A stretch of 64,000 nt of DNA from JBDNJM01 sp041687755 (GTDB lineage Bacteria; Planctomycetota; UBA1135; GCA-002686595), in NCBI GenBank assembly GCA_041687755.1, contig JBDNJM010000075.1:13796-77795 (forward strand), written 5' to 3'. The notes below the pieces were generated by a model. That model saw nothing but the letters and a program-made list of their open reading frames with translations. It was not told the origin of the DNA and ran no database searches. Made by a program: the position numbers and the translations under genes. Each line of letters opens with the position of its first letter. The stretch's first letter is position 1. Of this stretch, positions 7,940 to 17,495 are shown one piece after another.

Positions 7940-10900
7940 ATGAAGCACCGCACTGCCGCCGCCATGACGCCCGATCTGCACTACATCCTTGAAGAGTCCC
8001 GCTGGCTCACGGGGCTCGCTCGCCGCCTGGTGCGAGATCCGGGGATGGCGGACGACCTGGTGCAGGAGACGATGGTCGCGGCGCTGGAGGCTGAGCGGCT
8101 GCCGGACGATGCCGGACGTCGAGGCTGGTTGGCGACGGTCATGCGCCGCAAGCTGGCCGGCGCGAAGCGCAGCGGGGGTCGGCGCGCGGTGCGCGAGCGC
8201 GGCGCCGCGCGTGCGGAGGCAGTCGCAGGCCCCGACGCCCTGATGGAGGTGCTAGAGGGCGAGCGGCTGCTGCGCGACGCGCTGGAGGCCTGGGCGAGCC
8301 GTAGCGGCGCACGCTGTTGATGAAGTACTGCAAAGGGCTCGACTCAAAGGAGATTGGGCGGCGCGAAGGCTGCTCGGCGAGCACGGTGCGCTGGCGCTGC
8401 AAGTCAGGCCTGGAGCAGCTGCGCATCGACCTCGAGCGGCGGGACCACTCTTGGGCTCGATAGGTCATGCCCTTGGCGGGGCTGGCGACGCCCGAGCTGG
8501 GAGCGGCGATGGGCGGCGCGAAATGGATGCCCGCTGCAATAGCCATCGGTGCGCTGCTGCTCGAGCTGGCGGACTCGGAAGTCTCCGCGCAGGCTCTGGC
8601 GTCGGCGGACGGCGCACCCGTGATCGCTTCACCTCCGCGGCAGGCCGTCGAGGCTTCGACCGAACCGGCGCCGTCAGCCCTGGCGGACTCGGGGCTGGAC
8701 GGAAACTACGAAGCGGGCGTCGTGCAGGTGGTGGTGCGTGACGAGCGTGGCGTGCCGGTGGCAGGGGCGCTCGGAAGATTGGCGGATCCCGATCGCTTGG
8801 CGCCCTTGGGCTTGCCGAGCGACGCCAACGGCGAACTGCGCCTGAGCCTGGAACGGCAATGGGCGCGGCTCGAGCAGAGCCGAGTCTGCATCGAGGCGGA
8901 GGGCTTCGCGACGCGAGTGCTGAACCTGTAGTTTCCCGCAGGGCTGACCCACGACGCGGGCGCGGTCGTGCTCTTCCGCGCCGCCTCCGTGCGCGGGCGG
9001 CTGACCGACGTGGACAGCACCACGGCGACGTATGTGGGAATGATCGATGGCCCGGCGGAGGCGACGCTCGAGGGGATTCGCAGCAGCTCACGCAACTGGG
9101 GCGACGCGCGGCCGCAGTTCACCGCGCTGGACTTCCAGGGCGTGCCGGAGAGGCTCGATCCGGGGCGAACAGATTTCGAGCTAGCCCGCCTCGAGGCCGG
9201 ACGGCGCGGCCAACTGGTCGCGTTCCAGATCGGCGAACCGCTTCGGTTCGGCTGGTCGCGGGAGGTCGTGCCCGGGGCGTAAGATGACTTGGGCACGGTG
9301 GAGATCGAGCTCTCCGGCGGTTCGAGCGGCGGCCTCGAGGGCGCACTGGCGCAGGTTCAGGTGCGGCTCGAGCTGCCCTTCGGTGTCGATCCGCAGCGCT
9401 TCGAGCTGCGGGTGGAGAGGCCTGGGGGAGCTCGCTTGGAGCTGGAGTCCGCGGGCTCCGGACGCTACACGCTTTCCATGCGTCCCGGCGAAACGCTGCG
9501 GCTGAGCCTCGACGACCTGTTCGGCGAGTACGCGCAGATTGAGCGGTTCGCCAGCCAGACCAGGGACGGGGTCGATGAGTGGGTGCTGCGGCCTGTCCTG
9601 GCGCAACGCTACGGGTTGACCGTGCTGGATCCGGACGGTGAGCCCGCGCGCTCAGGCGTGGCGCGCGTCACGGCCGGATTTGATTTACCGCCCGAGCGTC
9701 CCGAACCGAACCGTTCAGTGATCGATCGTTCGAGTTCGCCGCTGGAGCAGGGCGCGGTCACGTTGCAGGCGCCTGCGCAGCTGTGGCGCCTGCGGATCGT
9801 GTTCGACACGGGCTGGGCGGAGCTGGGGCCGTTCGAGGCGGGCGTGTACACCGGGCCCTCGACCGTGCAGCTGCAGACCGCCGTGCTCGCGACTGGGCGC
9901 GTGCTCCGCGGCGACGTGCCGGTGGTCGGGGCGCAGGTCAGCCTGCGGCCGCTACTGGACGCGGGCCGCATGATGCGTGCCGGCGGCCTGCCGACCCGCG
10001 TGTCTTACGGTGAGCCGCTGCAGACCACGACGACGGATGCGGCGGGCGAGTATCGACTGCAACCGACCGCGGCGGCGGGGCGCTCAATCGGCGTCGAGCT
10101 GGACGGCGATGTGCTCGCAGTCGTGCCCCTGGTGGGCTCGCAGGTCCCGGACATCGACCTGTCCGCGGCCGGTCGTGTCCAAGGTCGCGTGCACGGCATC
10201 GGCGGAGAACTGAGCGGGGGCATCGTGACCGCCTGGAACGGCTGGGGCTTGAACCGCTCAGTCGTCTAGGGGGTCGGCGGGGCCTTCGTGTTCGAGGGCC
10301 TGCCCGCCGGTCGCTGGTACTTCACGCGGACTCGTTGGTTGTTCGATGCGGGCTGGGTCGCGGGACGGGACGGCTACGACCGCGCCGGGGAGCTGAACTT
10401 CATCCTCAACCCGACCCCGGTCGCCTGGGACTCCGGGGATAGCCCTTCAGTCGACCTGGTCGCTGGCGCACCCGCAGCGTGAGCCTGGAGGTGCTGGCAG
10501 GTGGCATCCCGCTCGAGTTGATCGTGCGCTTCGACGGTCAGCGCCCCGCGGGATCCACGCCCATGCTGTACCCGGCGAACGCGACCGAAGAGGAATCGCT
10601 CATGCTCCTGCAGAAGCTCCATTTCGACGGGCGCGGACGCGCGACAGTCGAGGTCCTGCGGGCCGGCAAGTGGACTCTGTACGTGGAGGGCCCGGGCGAA
10701 CCCCGGGGCACGATCCTGATGGCCGAGTTCCAGGTGGACTCCACGGGGCAGGGGGGTCCGTTGGAGATCGAATGCTCGACGGGCACGGTCGAGGTCCGCG
10801 GCGACGTTCCCGGTCGTGTCCACTTGAGCACCACGGAAACCCTCACGAACGGCACGGATATCTGGGGCTGGACGTATGTCGATGAGGCATCCGACGGGCG

Positions 10901-11033
10901 GGAGATTGGAAGCGTCCTCGCGGGGCGGGTGCAGCTGTTTTCTTCCGATAGGGACGGTTGGCCGGAGCCGGCGCCCATCCTGGCGGAGGGAGTGCTTGAG
11001 CAGGGCGGGCGGCTGGTGCTGGAGCTGCTCTGA
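7940..11033 (+). pseudogene. Decayed ECF sigma factor-transmembrane-repeat fusion, paralogue of the next gene
   Basis: Read in stitched frames, this follows the intact downstream protein from end to end: sigma region 2 (EESRWLTGLARRL), region 4 (TVRWRCKSGLEQLRIDL), a hydrophobic segment and the long beta-rich tail (TAWNGWGLNRSV). Visible lesions: one base lost near 8290, then in-frame stops at 8302 (TAG, in place of the Tyr of EPYRRT), 8461 (TAG), 8929 (TAG), 9280 (TAA) and 10267 (TAG), and a frameshift near 10475. The start at 7940 is preceded by GGTTCACC, close to GGTTCACT before the intact copy. Amino-acid similarity to the neighbour is partial, so the duplication looks old and the inactivation more recent. 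Short fragments could still be translated, but no functional sigma factor is expected. Confidence 0.85.
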
Positions 11034-11124
11034 ACGCAGCTCGGGCCCGATCGAGGAGGGGCTTGACGGAAATCGGGGACAATTCCGCCAACGGTCCCCG
11101 GAAGGCTGGCGTCAGCGGTTCACT

Positions 11125-14100
11125 ATGCAAGTGAAAGCTCTTTCTGGAAGCTCGCCCGACCTGACCCGCCTGCTGGAGGAGACCCGCTGGCTCGCGGGCC
11201 TCGCCCGCCGCCTGGTGATCGATCCTGGGATCGCCGACGACCTGGTGCAGGACACGTTGATCTCGGCTCTGCAGGCCGAGAACCAGCCGGGCCCGGAGGA
11301 GACCCGCGGCTGGCTCGCGACGATCCTGCGCCGCAAGGCGATCGGCCATCACCGCAGCACCAAGCGTCGCGACTACCGCGAGCGGGAGACGGCTCGGGAG
11401 GAGGCGCTGCCGGGACCGGACGAGCTGGCGGCGCTGTTGGAGAGCGAGGGGCTCCTGCGCGACGCGCTGGCCGAGTTGGACGAGCCGTACCGGCGCACGG
11501 TGCTGCTGCGCTACCGCGAGGGCTTGAGCGCCGCGGAGATCGCGCGGCGCGACGGCGAGCCGGCGGGGACGGTGCGTTGGCGGCTCAAATCGGGGCTGGA
11601 GCAGCTGCGGGTGGAGCTGGAGAAGCGCGAGAAGAACTGGGCGACCCTGTTTTTGCCGCTGTCGAAGCTGCCGGGTGCGGGTACAGCTGCGGTTGCAGGC
11701 TTGGGCATGGGGTCCAAGACGGCGCTCGCGGCCGTGGCCGCGTTGTTGTTGTCCGCGGTCGGCGCCGGGGTTTGGTGGCTCAATTGGGACGAGCCCAAGA
11801 TCTCGAGGCCGCAGGCAGAGGCCGCAGAGCTCGACGCTTTCTCAGTGTCCGACTTCGGTGCCCCGGGCGACGCCGAGGCGCCCCTCGATCTGGATGGCAG
11901 GCTCTCCGAGCGGACTTCGGCTGCACCGGCCGCAGCGCCGGTGGCGGCTTCGGAGGCGAAGCGGCCTGCGGATCGTGGAGCAGCGCAGGTGGAGCTGCGC
12001 GCGGTCGACGTCGATGGAAACCCAGTCCCGGGCGCTGTTGCTCGGCCAATCGACATGGAGCACTTCGATCTGGCAAGCAGCCCGTCCGGGAGGGACGGAA
12101 GGCTCGTTGCGGAGCGCGATCTCTACGCTGCTGCGCGCTTTCCCGCGGAGTACGCGATCGAAGCGGACGGGTTCGGCACGGCGATTGTCGAACTGGTGTT
12201 CTTGCCGGGTGTGCTGGGCCTGCACGGAGACGTCGTCGTCGGGCCGGGTGGGGCGATCCACGGGTTTGCGACCGACGTCCGGGGGCTGCCCCACGAGGCC
12301 TACCTTGCCTTCGTCGGTGGGCTGACGGATTCCGAAGTGAGGTCGATGAGGGGAGGGATCTCCGGGGACGACCTCTCTGTCTTCAGCGAGGACTGGGAGC
12401 TCTTGTCCGTCCCGACCGGCTGCGATCCAGGCAACGGAGAGTTCTGGATGGCCGGCGTGCCGGCGCTGCATTCCGGCCACCTGGTGGCCTTCTCGAGAGT
12501 CGATGACACCGGCGAGTTCATGGTTGGCCTCTCCGATCCGATCCTGCTGCAGCCCGGCGAGACCTTCGAGGCCGGGGTCGTAGAATTTGTCGCGGGCCAA
12601 CGGCTCGAGGCCGAGCCGCAGGGCGAGCTGGCCGTGCACGTGCGGGTTCCGGAGGGTCTCTCTCCGCAGCGGTTCGAGCTCAAGGCCTGGCGAACCGCTG
12701 GGCGCAGCAGCACCTCGCTTGCGGTAGTGCGCCAGCCGTCGGGTTCCGAGTTCCGGGTGCCGCTTCCGTCCGGCGGGGTGGTGAATCTCCGGCTTCGGGA
12801 TGAGCAGGGCGTCTACAGCCCGTGTGCCCTGGACGGCCTGGACGGGACCCAGGCCAGCGTCGAGCTGGTCCCCGAGCGAACGGAGAGCGTCGTGCTGCAG
12901 GTGTTCAGCCCGGCGGGAGATCCGCTCGACGAGGCGGTCTTCGAGTGGAACGACGGGCGCGACGACATCGCTCCCGTGACCTTCGAGCGCCTGGGGGAGG
13001 GACGCTTTCGCTGGACGCCGCCCGGGGATAGCTACGGCTTGAGGATCGTTGCTGCCGGCGCGGCCGCTGATCTCGGCCGCTTCAAAGGCTCCCACTACAC
13101 GGGACCCTTGGAGGTGCGACTGACGTCGAGCGCGCTGCCCGTCGGACGGGTGCTGCGGGACGGCGCGCCGGTGGAGGGCGCGACGGTCGATCTGGTCCGG
13201 CTCTACGACGACGCGGAGGGCTGGATCACCGGAGAGGTGTTCACCTGGGTGGACCCGGTCGAGCGGGCGGCGCGTGGCACGACCGGGCCCGAGGGCGGGT
13301 TCGAGCTCCCTCCGGTGCCCGAGGGCAGGTACGCGATCGGCGTGAGCCTCGACCGCAAAGCCGAGTACGGGGGGGTGTGGCTGCCCGGTGAAGAGCTGGT
13401 GATCGATCTGGGCCTCGGCGGGCGCCTGGAGGGACGTGTCACGAACGGACTGAGCGAGGTGGAGCCGGGAATCATCACGACCTGGAACGGCCACGGACTG
13501 AGGCGCTCGGTGCCCTTCGGCCGGGACGGTGGTTTCGAGTTCTCCGGGCTGCCGCCGGGCCGCTGGTTCGTGAAGCGCTCCAGCTACCCGTTCGAGACAA
13601 GCTGGATCGGAGGGGCGGACTCGTCGGGCCTGGACACGAGTTACTCGATGTGGCAACCGGCTGGGGGAATCGATCCCGCGGGAGTTCAGAGCGTCGAGAT
13701 TGTCGACGGAACAACCACGAGCGTCACGGTCGAGGTCGAGCCGAACCTGAAGCTGTTGGTACAAGGCCACGTGCGGATCGATGGCGCTCGTCCCGCCGGC
13801 GGCGAGGCGTGGTTGCAGCGCACAGGCGGCTTCGATGGCCCGCTCGGGGGGCAATTGCCGATCACCTGGCACCGTGACGGAAGGCTGCGCGGAGATGTGC
13901 CTGGTCCAGGTGTCTGGAGCCTGCAGCTCGTGGTTTCGAGCGGAGCGACATCCCTCTCCTACACGCTGTCCATCGAGATCGACGAGGAGGGCTTGGTCCG
14001 GCCGATCGATCTGGATCTGGAGACGGGTGATATCGTCCTGAACTTCTCGGAGCCCGCGACGGGCGTCCTGGTAGGGATGGACGGGTTCACGACCCCGGCG

Positions 14101-14283
14101 GGGCTGCTCTACGGGTCCTGCTGGTACGGGGGCCAAGAGCGCGCTCGGATCGAGCTGCCGCACATTCTCGCTGGGCCGATCCGCATCCTGCGCCCTGACG
14201 CCGGGGAGGACGGTTCCAACCTCCAGATCGTGCGCACCGCCGAGTTGATGCCCGGTGAGCCGCTCGAGTTGACCCTGCCCTGA
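11125..14283 (+). CDS. ECF-type sigma factor fused to a transmembrane helix and a large extracytoplasmic beta-domain tail
   Basis: A 1052-residue protein; the ATG at 11125 is chosen because the sigma domain starts a few residues later. Domains: sigma-70 region 2 (about 12-85, GIADDLVQDTLISAL), region 4 with helix-turn-helix (about 118-165, LSAAEIARRDGEPAGTVRWR), a basic linker, one hydrophobic segment at about 198-221 (LAAVAALLLSAVGAGVWW), an acidic/Ala-rich stalk, then some 800 residues of repeated beta-sandwich-like modules resembling carboxypeptidase regulatory-like folds (EGRVTNGLSEVEPG). The basic side before and the tryptophans after the helix predict sigma inside and tail outside. It would sense an envelope or external signal and direct RNA polymerase. 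It lies just behind a decayed paralogue. The sigma part is clear; topology and function are inferred. Confidence 0.82.
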   Translation: MQVKALSGSSPDLTRLLEETRWLAGLARRLVIDPGIADDLVQDTLISALQAENQPGPEETRGWLATILRRKAIGHHRSTKRRDYRERETAREEALPGPDELAALLESEGLLRDALAELDEPYRRTVLLRYREGLSAAEIARRDGEPAGTVRWRLKSGLEQLRVELEKREKNWATLFLPLSKLPGAGTAAVAGLGMGSKTALAAVAALLLSAVGAGVWWLNWDEPKISRPQAEAAELDAFSVSDFGAPGDAEAPLDLDGRLSERTSAAPAAAPVAASEAKRPADRGAAQVELRAVDVDGNPVPGAVARPIDMEHFDLASSPSGRDGRLVAERDLYAAARFPAEYAIEADGFGTAIVELVFLPGVLGLHGDVVVGPGGAIHGFATDVRGLPHEAYLAFVGGLTDSEVRSMRGGISGDDLSVFSEDWELLSVPTGCDPGNGEFWMAGVPALHSGHLVAFSRVDDTGEFMVGLSDPILLQPGETFEAGVVEFVAGQRLEAEPQGELAVHVRVPEGLSPQRFELKAWRTAGRSSTSLAVVRQPSGSEFRVPLPSGGVVNLRLRDEQGVYSPCALDGLDGTQASVELVPERTESVVLQVFSPAGDPLDEAVFEWNDGRDDIAPVTFERLGEGRFRWTPPGDSYGLRIVAAGAAADLGRFKGSHYTGPLEVRLTSSALPVGRVLRDGAPVEGATVDLVRLYDDAEGWITGEVFTWVDPVERAARGTTGPEGGFELPPVPEGRYAIGVSLDRKAEYGGVWLPGEELVIDLGLGGRLEGRVTNGLSEVEPGIITTWNGHGLRRSVPFGRDGGFEFSGLPPGRWFVKRSSYPFETSWIGGADSSGLDTSYSMWQPAGGIDPAGVQSVEIVDGTTTSVTVEVEPNLKLLVQGHVRIDGARPAGGEAWLQRTGGFDGPLGGQLPITWHRDGRLRGDVPGPGVWSLQLVVSSGATSLSYTLSIEIDEEGLVRPIDLDLETGDIVLNFSEPATGVLVGMDGFTTPAGLLYGSCWYGGQERARIELPHILAGPIRILRPDAGEDGSNLQIVRTAELMPGEPLELTLP

Positions 14284-14353
14284 AACCCCCTAGGCAGCGG
14301 GGCTCCGGCCCCCAAGGTTGCACGCGGGTGCCGCCCCCGGGAGAATGCCGGGC

Positions 14354-14944
14354 ATGAGCGTCTCTCCTGCCATCCGGGCCTCGTTCGACGAGGCGGCGAC
14401 CACCCTGGCCGCATTTCTCAGCGACCCCGACTGCCTCGCTGGGGTCCAGAAGTTCGCTGACCTCGCGCTGAGTGTCGTGCAGCACAAGGGGCTGCTGATG
14501 AGCTGTGGCAACGGCGGGTCGATGTGCGATGCGATGCACTTCGCCGAGGAGTGGACCGGACGCTTTCGCGGCAACCGGGACGCGATCGCGGCGGTCGCGT
14601 TCTCGGATCCCAGCCACTTGACCTGCATCGCGAACGACTTCGGCTACGAGGAAGTGTTCGCGCGCGAGGTGCAGGCGTACGGCAAGCAGGGCGACCTGCT
14701 CGTGGCCATCTCGACCTCCGGGAACAGCCCGAACATCCTGCGCGCGGTCGAAGAGGCCAAGCTGCGCGGCGTGGCGACGGTCGGCCTGCTCGGCAAGGGC
14801 GGCGGAAAGCTGGCGCCGATGGTGGACGTTCCGATTATCGTGCCGACGGCCGAGACCTCCGACCGGATCCAAGAGGTGCACATCAAGGTGCTGCACATCG
14901 TGATCGAAGCGGTCGAGCGCGAACTGTTCCCCGGCAACTACTAA
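14354..14944 (+). CDS. gmhA: Phosphoheptose isomerase (sedoheptulose 7-phosphate isomerase), SIS domain
   Basis: A 196-residue single-domain SIS protein, the normal length for GmhA, which converts sedoheptulose 7-phosphate to D-glycero-D-manno-heptose 7-phosphate for the lipopolysaccharide core or other heptose glycans. The phosphosugar loops are visible: SCGNGGSMCDAMHFAEEWTG (about 51-70) and AISTSGNSPNILRAVEEAK. The ATG at 14354 has a purine-rich GGGAGA about 9 bases upstream; an alternative ATG lies 9 bases earlier, too close to that site. The dehydrogenase gene starts 14 bp after the stop, so the two are likely co-transcribed. Confidence 0.88.
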   Translation: MSVSPAIRASFDEAATTLAAFLSDPDCLAGVQKFADLALSVVQHKGLLMSCGNGGSMCDAMHFAEEWTGRFRGNRDAIAAVAFSDPSHLTCIANDFGYEEVFAREVQAYGKQGDLLVAISTSGNSPNILRAVEEAKLRGVATVGLLGKGGGKLAPMVDVPIIVPTAETSDRIQEVHIKVLHIVIEAVERELFPGNY

Positions 14945-14958
14945 GCGCTAGGGACTCC

Positions 14959-16662
14959 ATGGAAAGCACTGCCTCAGGCCTCGCCGGCCTCGATCGGCTC
15001 AGGGCCTCCGCCGAGTCCTTCGAAGATCTCTCGCTAACGGCTCGGATGGAGCTGCTGTCGCGGCTCTCCCAGAGCGTGCACGCCGCGGCGCCCGAGTGGG
15101 CGGGGGTGTGCTGCGAGGCGAAGGGCATCGATCCGGGTTCGCCGGCGGCGGCCGAGGAGTGGCTGGGCGGCCCCGTCGTCGTCCTGCGCTACCTGCGCCT
15201 GCTGCGCCAGAGCCTCGATCGCATTATGCGCCGCCGGCGCGCGCCGTTCGGCAAGTCCACGGTGTCGCACCGCGGTCCGAACCTGGCCGTGCAGGTGCTG
15301 CCCGACGGCATGTGGGACAAGCTGCTGCTGCGGGGGTTCGAGGCGGAAGTCTGGCTGCAGTCCGGCATGGACGAGATGCAGCTCGAGTCTTCCGCCGCGG
15401 CGCTGTATCTGGGCACGCGCGCGCACAAGGCGCGCACCGTCGCGATCCTCGGCGCGGGCAACTACTCCAGCGTCGGTCCGCTCGACGTGTTGACGTCGAT
15501 GTTCGTTGACGGCGACCTGGCGGCGCTGAAGCTGCACCCGCTGAATGCCTATCTGCGGCCCGTGTTCGCGCAGGCCTTCGGCGACCTGCTCGAGCTGGAA
15601 TTCCTGATCTTGCTCGAGGGCGACGTGAGCTTCAGCGAGGCACTGGTGCAAGACGAGCGCGTCGACGCCGTCCACATCACAGGTTCCGCCGAGACCCACG
15701 ACGCGATCGTCTGGGGCGGTCCCCAGGTGCGCGAGGCGAACCGCTCGACGAACCTGCCGGAGCTGACCAAGCCGGTCACGTCCGAGCTGGGTTGCGTGAC
15801 GCCGATCCTCGTCGTTCCCGGTATCTGGACGGCCGACGAGATCGAGTTCCAGGCGCGCAACGTCGCCTCGATGGTGACGAACAACGCCTCGTTCAACTGC
15901 AACGCCGCGAAGCTCTTGCTGACGGCGGAGCGCTGGCCCCAGCGACGGACCTTCGTTGACGCGATTGCGAAGGCGCTGTCCTCGACGCCCACGCGCGCCG
16001 CGTACTACCCCGGCGCTGCAGAGCGTTTCAAGGCGTTCGAGCACGCCTGCGCCGCGGGCGGCGCCAAGCTCCAGCACCTCGGCTCCCCGGGCGAGGGCGA
16101 ACTGCCCTGGCTGCTCGCGCGCGACCTCGACTTCGAGGCCAAGGACCGCCAGCCCTTCGAGACCGAGGCCTGGTGCTCGGTGCTCGCGGAAGTGACGATG
16201 AACGCCGCGAACGCGAGCGAGTTTATTCCGATGGCGATTGAAGCCGTGAATGAACGCGTCGCCGGCACCCTGTCTTGCGGCATCCTGATCGACCCGCGCA
16301 CGGCGGCGGAGCCCGGCCCTAGGAGCGCCCTGACCCGCGGCGAACGCGATCTGAACTACGGCTCGATCGCGATTAACCACTGGCCGGGCCTGTCTTTCGG
16401 CCTCGGCTCGACCTGCTGGGGCGCGCACCCGGGCAACACCCTGCAGGACGTCGGCAGCGGCATCGGCTTCGTTCACAACGCCCTGATGCTGCCCAAGCCG
16501 CTGAAGAGCATTGTGCGAGGGCCCTTCGTGCCAAAGCCCTCGCCCATTTGGGTGGCAGGACACCGCAAGGCACTGGCGGCCGCGAAGGCGCTCGCGGCGT
16601 TCGAGGCGAAGCCGGGGATCGGAACGGGCTTCAGCTTGATGCGGCTCGGTCTCGGCGGCTAA
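14959..16662 (+). CDS. Aldehyde dehydrogenase family protein, divergent
   Basis: A 567-residue protein with the ALDH fold. The general-base region is ELGCVTPIL (family ELGGKSP), and the expected catalytic Cys lies in NNASFNCNAAK, where most ALDHs have GQxC; the Rossmann part includes LGAGNYSSVGPLDVL and VHITGSAETHDAIVWGG. The first 110 residues are helical and longer than in classical ALDHs. It probably oxidises an aldehyde with NAD(P), but the altered motifs make the substrate and even activity uncertain. It is co-transcribed with gmhA, which may hint at sugar-derived substrates, although such pairing is not proof. Confidence 0.75.
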   Translation: MESTASGLAGLDRLRASAESFEDLSLTARMELLSRLSQSVHAAAPEWAGVCCEAKGIDPGSPAAAEEWLGGPVVVLRYLRLLRQSLDRIMRRRRAPFGKSTVSHRGPNLAVQVLPDGMWDKLLLRGFEAEVWLQSGMDEMQLESSAAALYLGTRAHKARTVAILGAGNYSSVGPLDVLTSMFVDGDLAALKLHPLNAYLRPVFAQAFGDLLELEFLILLEGDVSFSEALVQDERVDAVHITGSAETHDAIVWGGPQVREANRSTNLPELTKPVTSELGCVTPILVVPGIWTADEIEFQARNVASMVTNNASFNCNAAKLLLTAERWPQRRTFVDAIAKALSSTPTRAAYYPGAAERFKAFEHACAAGGAKLQHLGSPGEGELPWLLARDLDFEAKDRQPFETEAWCSVLAEVTMNAANASEFIPMAIEAVNERVAGTLSCGILIDPRTAAEPGPRSALTRGERDLNYGSIAINHWPGLSFGLGSTCWGAHPGNTLQDVGSGIGFVHNALMLPKPLKSIVRGPFVPKPSPIWVAGHRKALAAAKALAAFEAKPGIGTGFSLMRLGLGG

Positions 16663-16701
16663 CCCTGCCCTGGAGTACCCCAGGCCGGTTTCGCCCTCCG
16701 C

Positions 16702-17376
16702 TCAGCGAAGGAGCATCAGGCCGTCGTAGCCGACGTTGCAATCGGCGAACTGAGCGTCGCTGTCGGACTCGATGAACTCGAGGCGTACGAGGGGGCTCTG
16801 CGGCGCCCGCAGGCCCGCGGTGATGTGGCCCGAGAGGTCGAGGGACGTATCCCCGTAGTGCGGGATTTCGAGCGTTCGCAAGTCGGTGCGCCCGTCCTCG
16901 AGCGTTGCGCGAACATCCACGTGGGAACGACCGTCGAGGGACTGCAGCAGGACCGCGATCCAGGCGCCGCGAACGGGCGGGTCGAAGTGGAGCGTGAGGT
17001 GATCTTGCTCGACGGCTGCATCCGGTCCAGGCCCGAGCATGGCACCGCCGGGGGAGAGGATGCGGGGCCCGGCGGTGCCGTCGAGATGATAGCGGGAGGG
17101 GTCGATGACCCGGCTGAAGGCGCGCTCGGGCGTCCGTGTATCGCCCGAGAGAACTATCTGGCCGGGACTGCCTGGAAACTCGAACCGCACGCCTTCCAGC
17201 GTCGTGCCGCCGGGAAACGGTCCGAGGGGAACCGACTCGAAGTCGACGAGCGTTGGCAACTCGTAGGCCGCAAAGGTCATGTTCTCGCCGAGGTCGATCC
17301 ACTGGAACGGTGGTGGATTGCTGCAGCCCGCAAGCAGAGTGAAGATCAGCACTGAGCCGGAGTTCGAAGTGGGCAT
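16702..17376 (-). CDS. Hypothetical lipoprotein
   Basis: A 224-residue protein with a short signal and lipobox (FTLLAGC, Cys18). The remainder is beta-rich, with alternating hydrophobic strands (VRFEFPGSPGQIVLSGD, HLTLHFDPPVRGAWIAV) suggestive of a jelly-roll or beta-sandwich fold such as those that bind carbohydrate, but no family is recognised. It is convergent with the aldehyde dehydrogenase gene (39 bp between stops) and 119 bp downstream of the peroxidase gene on the same strand, so possibly read from its promoter. Function unknown. Confidence 0.6.
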   Translation of the reverse strand: MPTSNSGSVLIFTLLAGCSNPPPFQWIDLGENMTFAAYELPTLVDFESVPLGPFPGGTTLEGVRFEFPGSPGQIVLSGDTRTPERAFSRVIDPSRYHLDGTAGPRILSPGGAMLGPGPDAAVEQDHLTLHFDPPVRGAWIAVLLQSLDGRSHVDVRATLEDGRTDLRTLEIPHYGDTSLDLSGHITAGLRAPQSPLVRLEFIESDSDAQFADCNVGYDGLMLLR

Positions 17377-17495
17377 GGGGTTCAGGGGTAGGGTTGGGGG
17401 CTCTGCGGGTCGTCGCTGCCGGACGCGGGAACCAGGCTACGGCGGTAGTTGGCAGCGACGTAGCCACTTGTTCTTTCGGCCCCGACTTCGACCGT

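Noticed and set aside
8302..10269. Several in-frame TAG codons in long conserved frames, suggesting TAG recoding
   Set aside because: A TAA and frameshifts occur in the same gene, and TAG closes clearly intact genes elsewhere (pilin at 36480, platform protein at 35817, secretin at 43704). In GC-rich genes TAG is also a common one-step mutant of GAG, CAG, TAC or TGG. Decay is the simpler reading.
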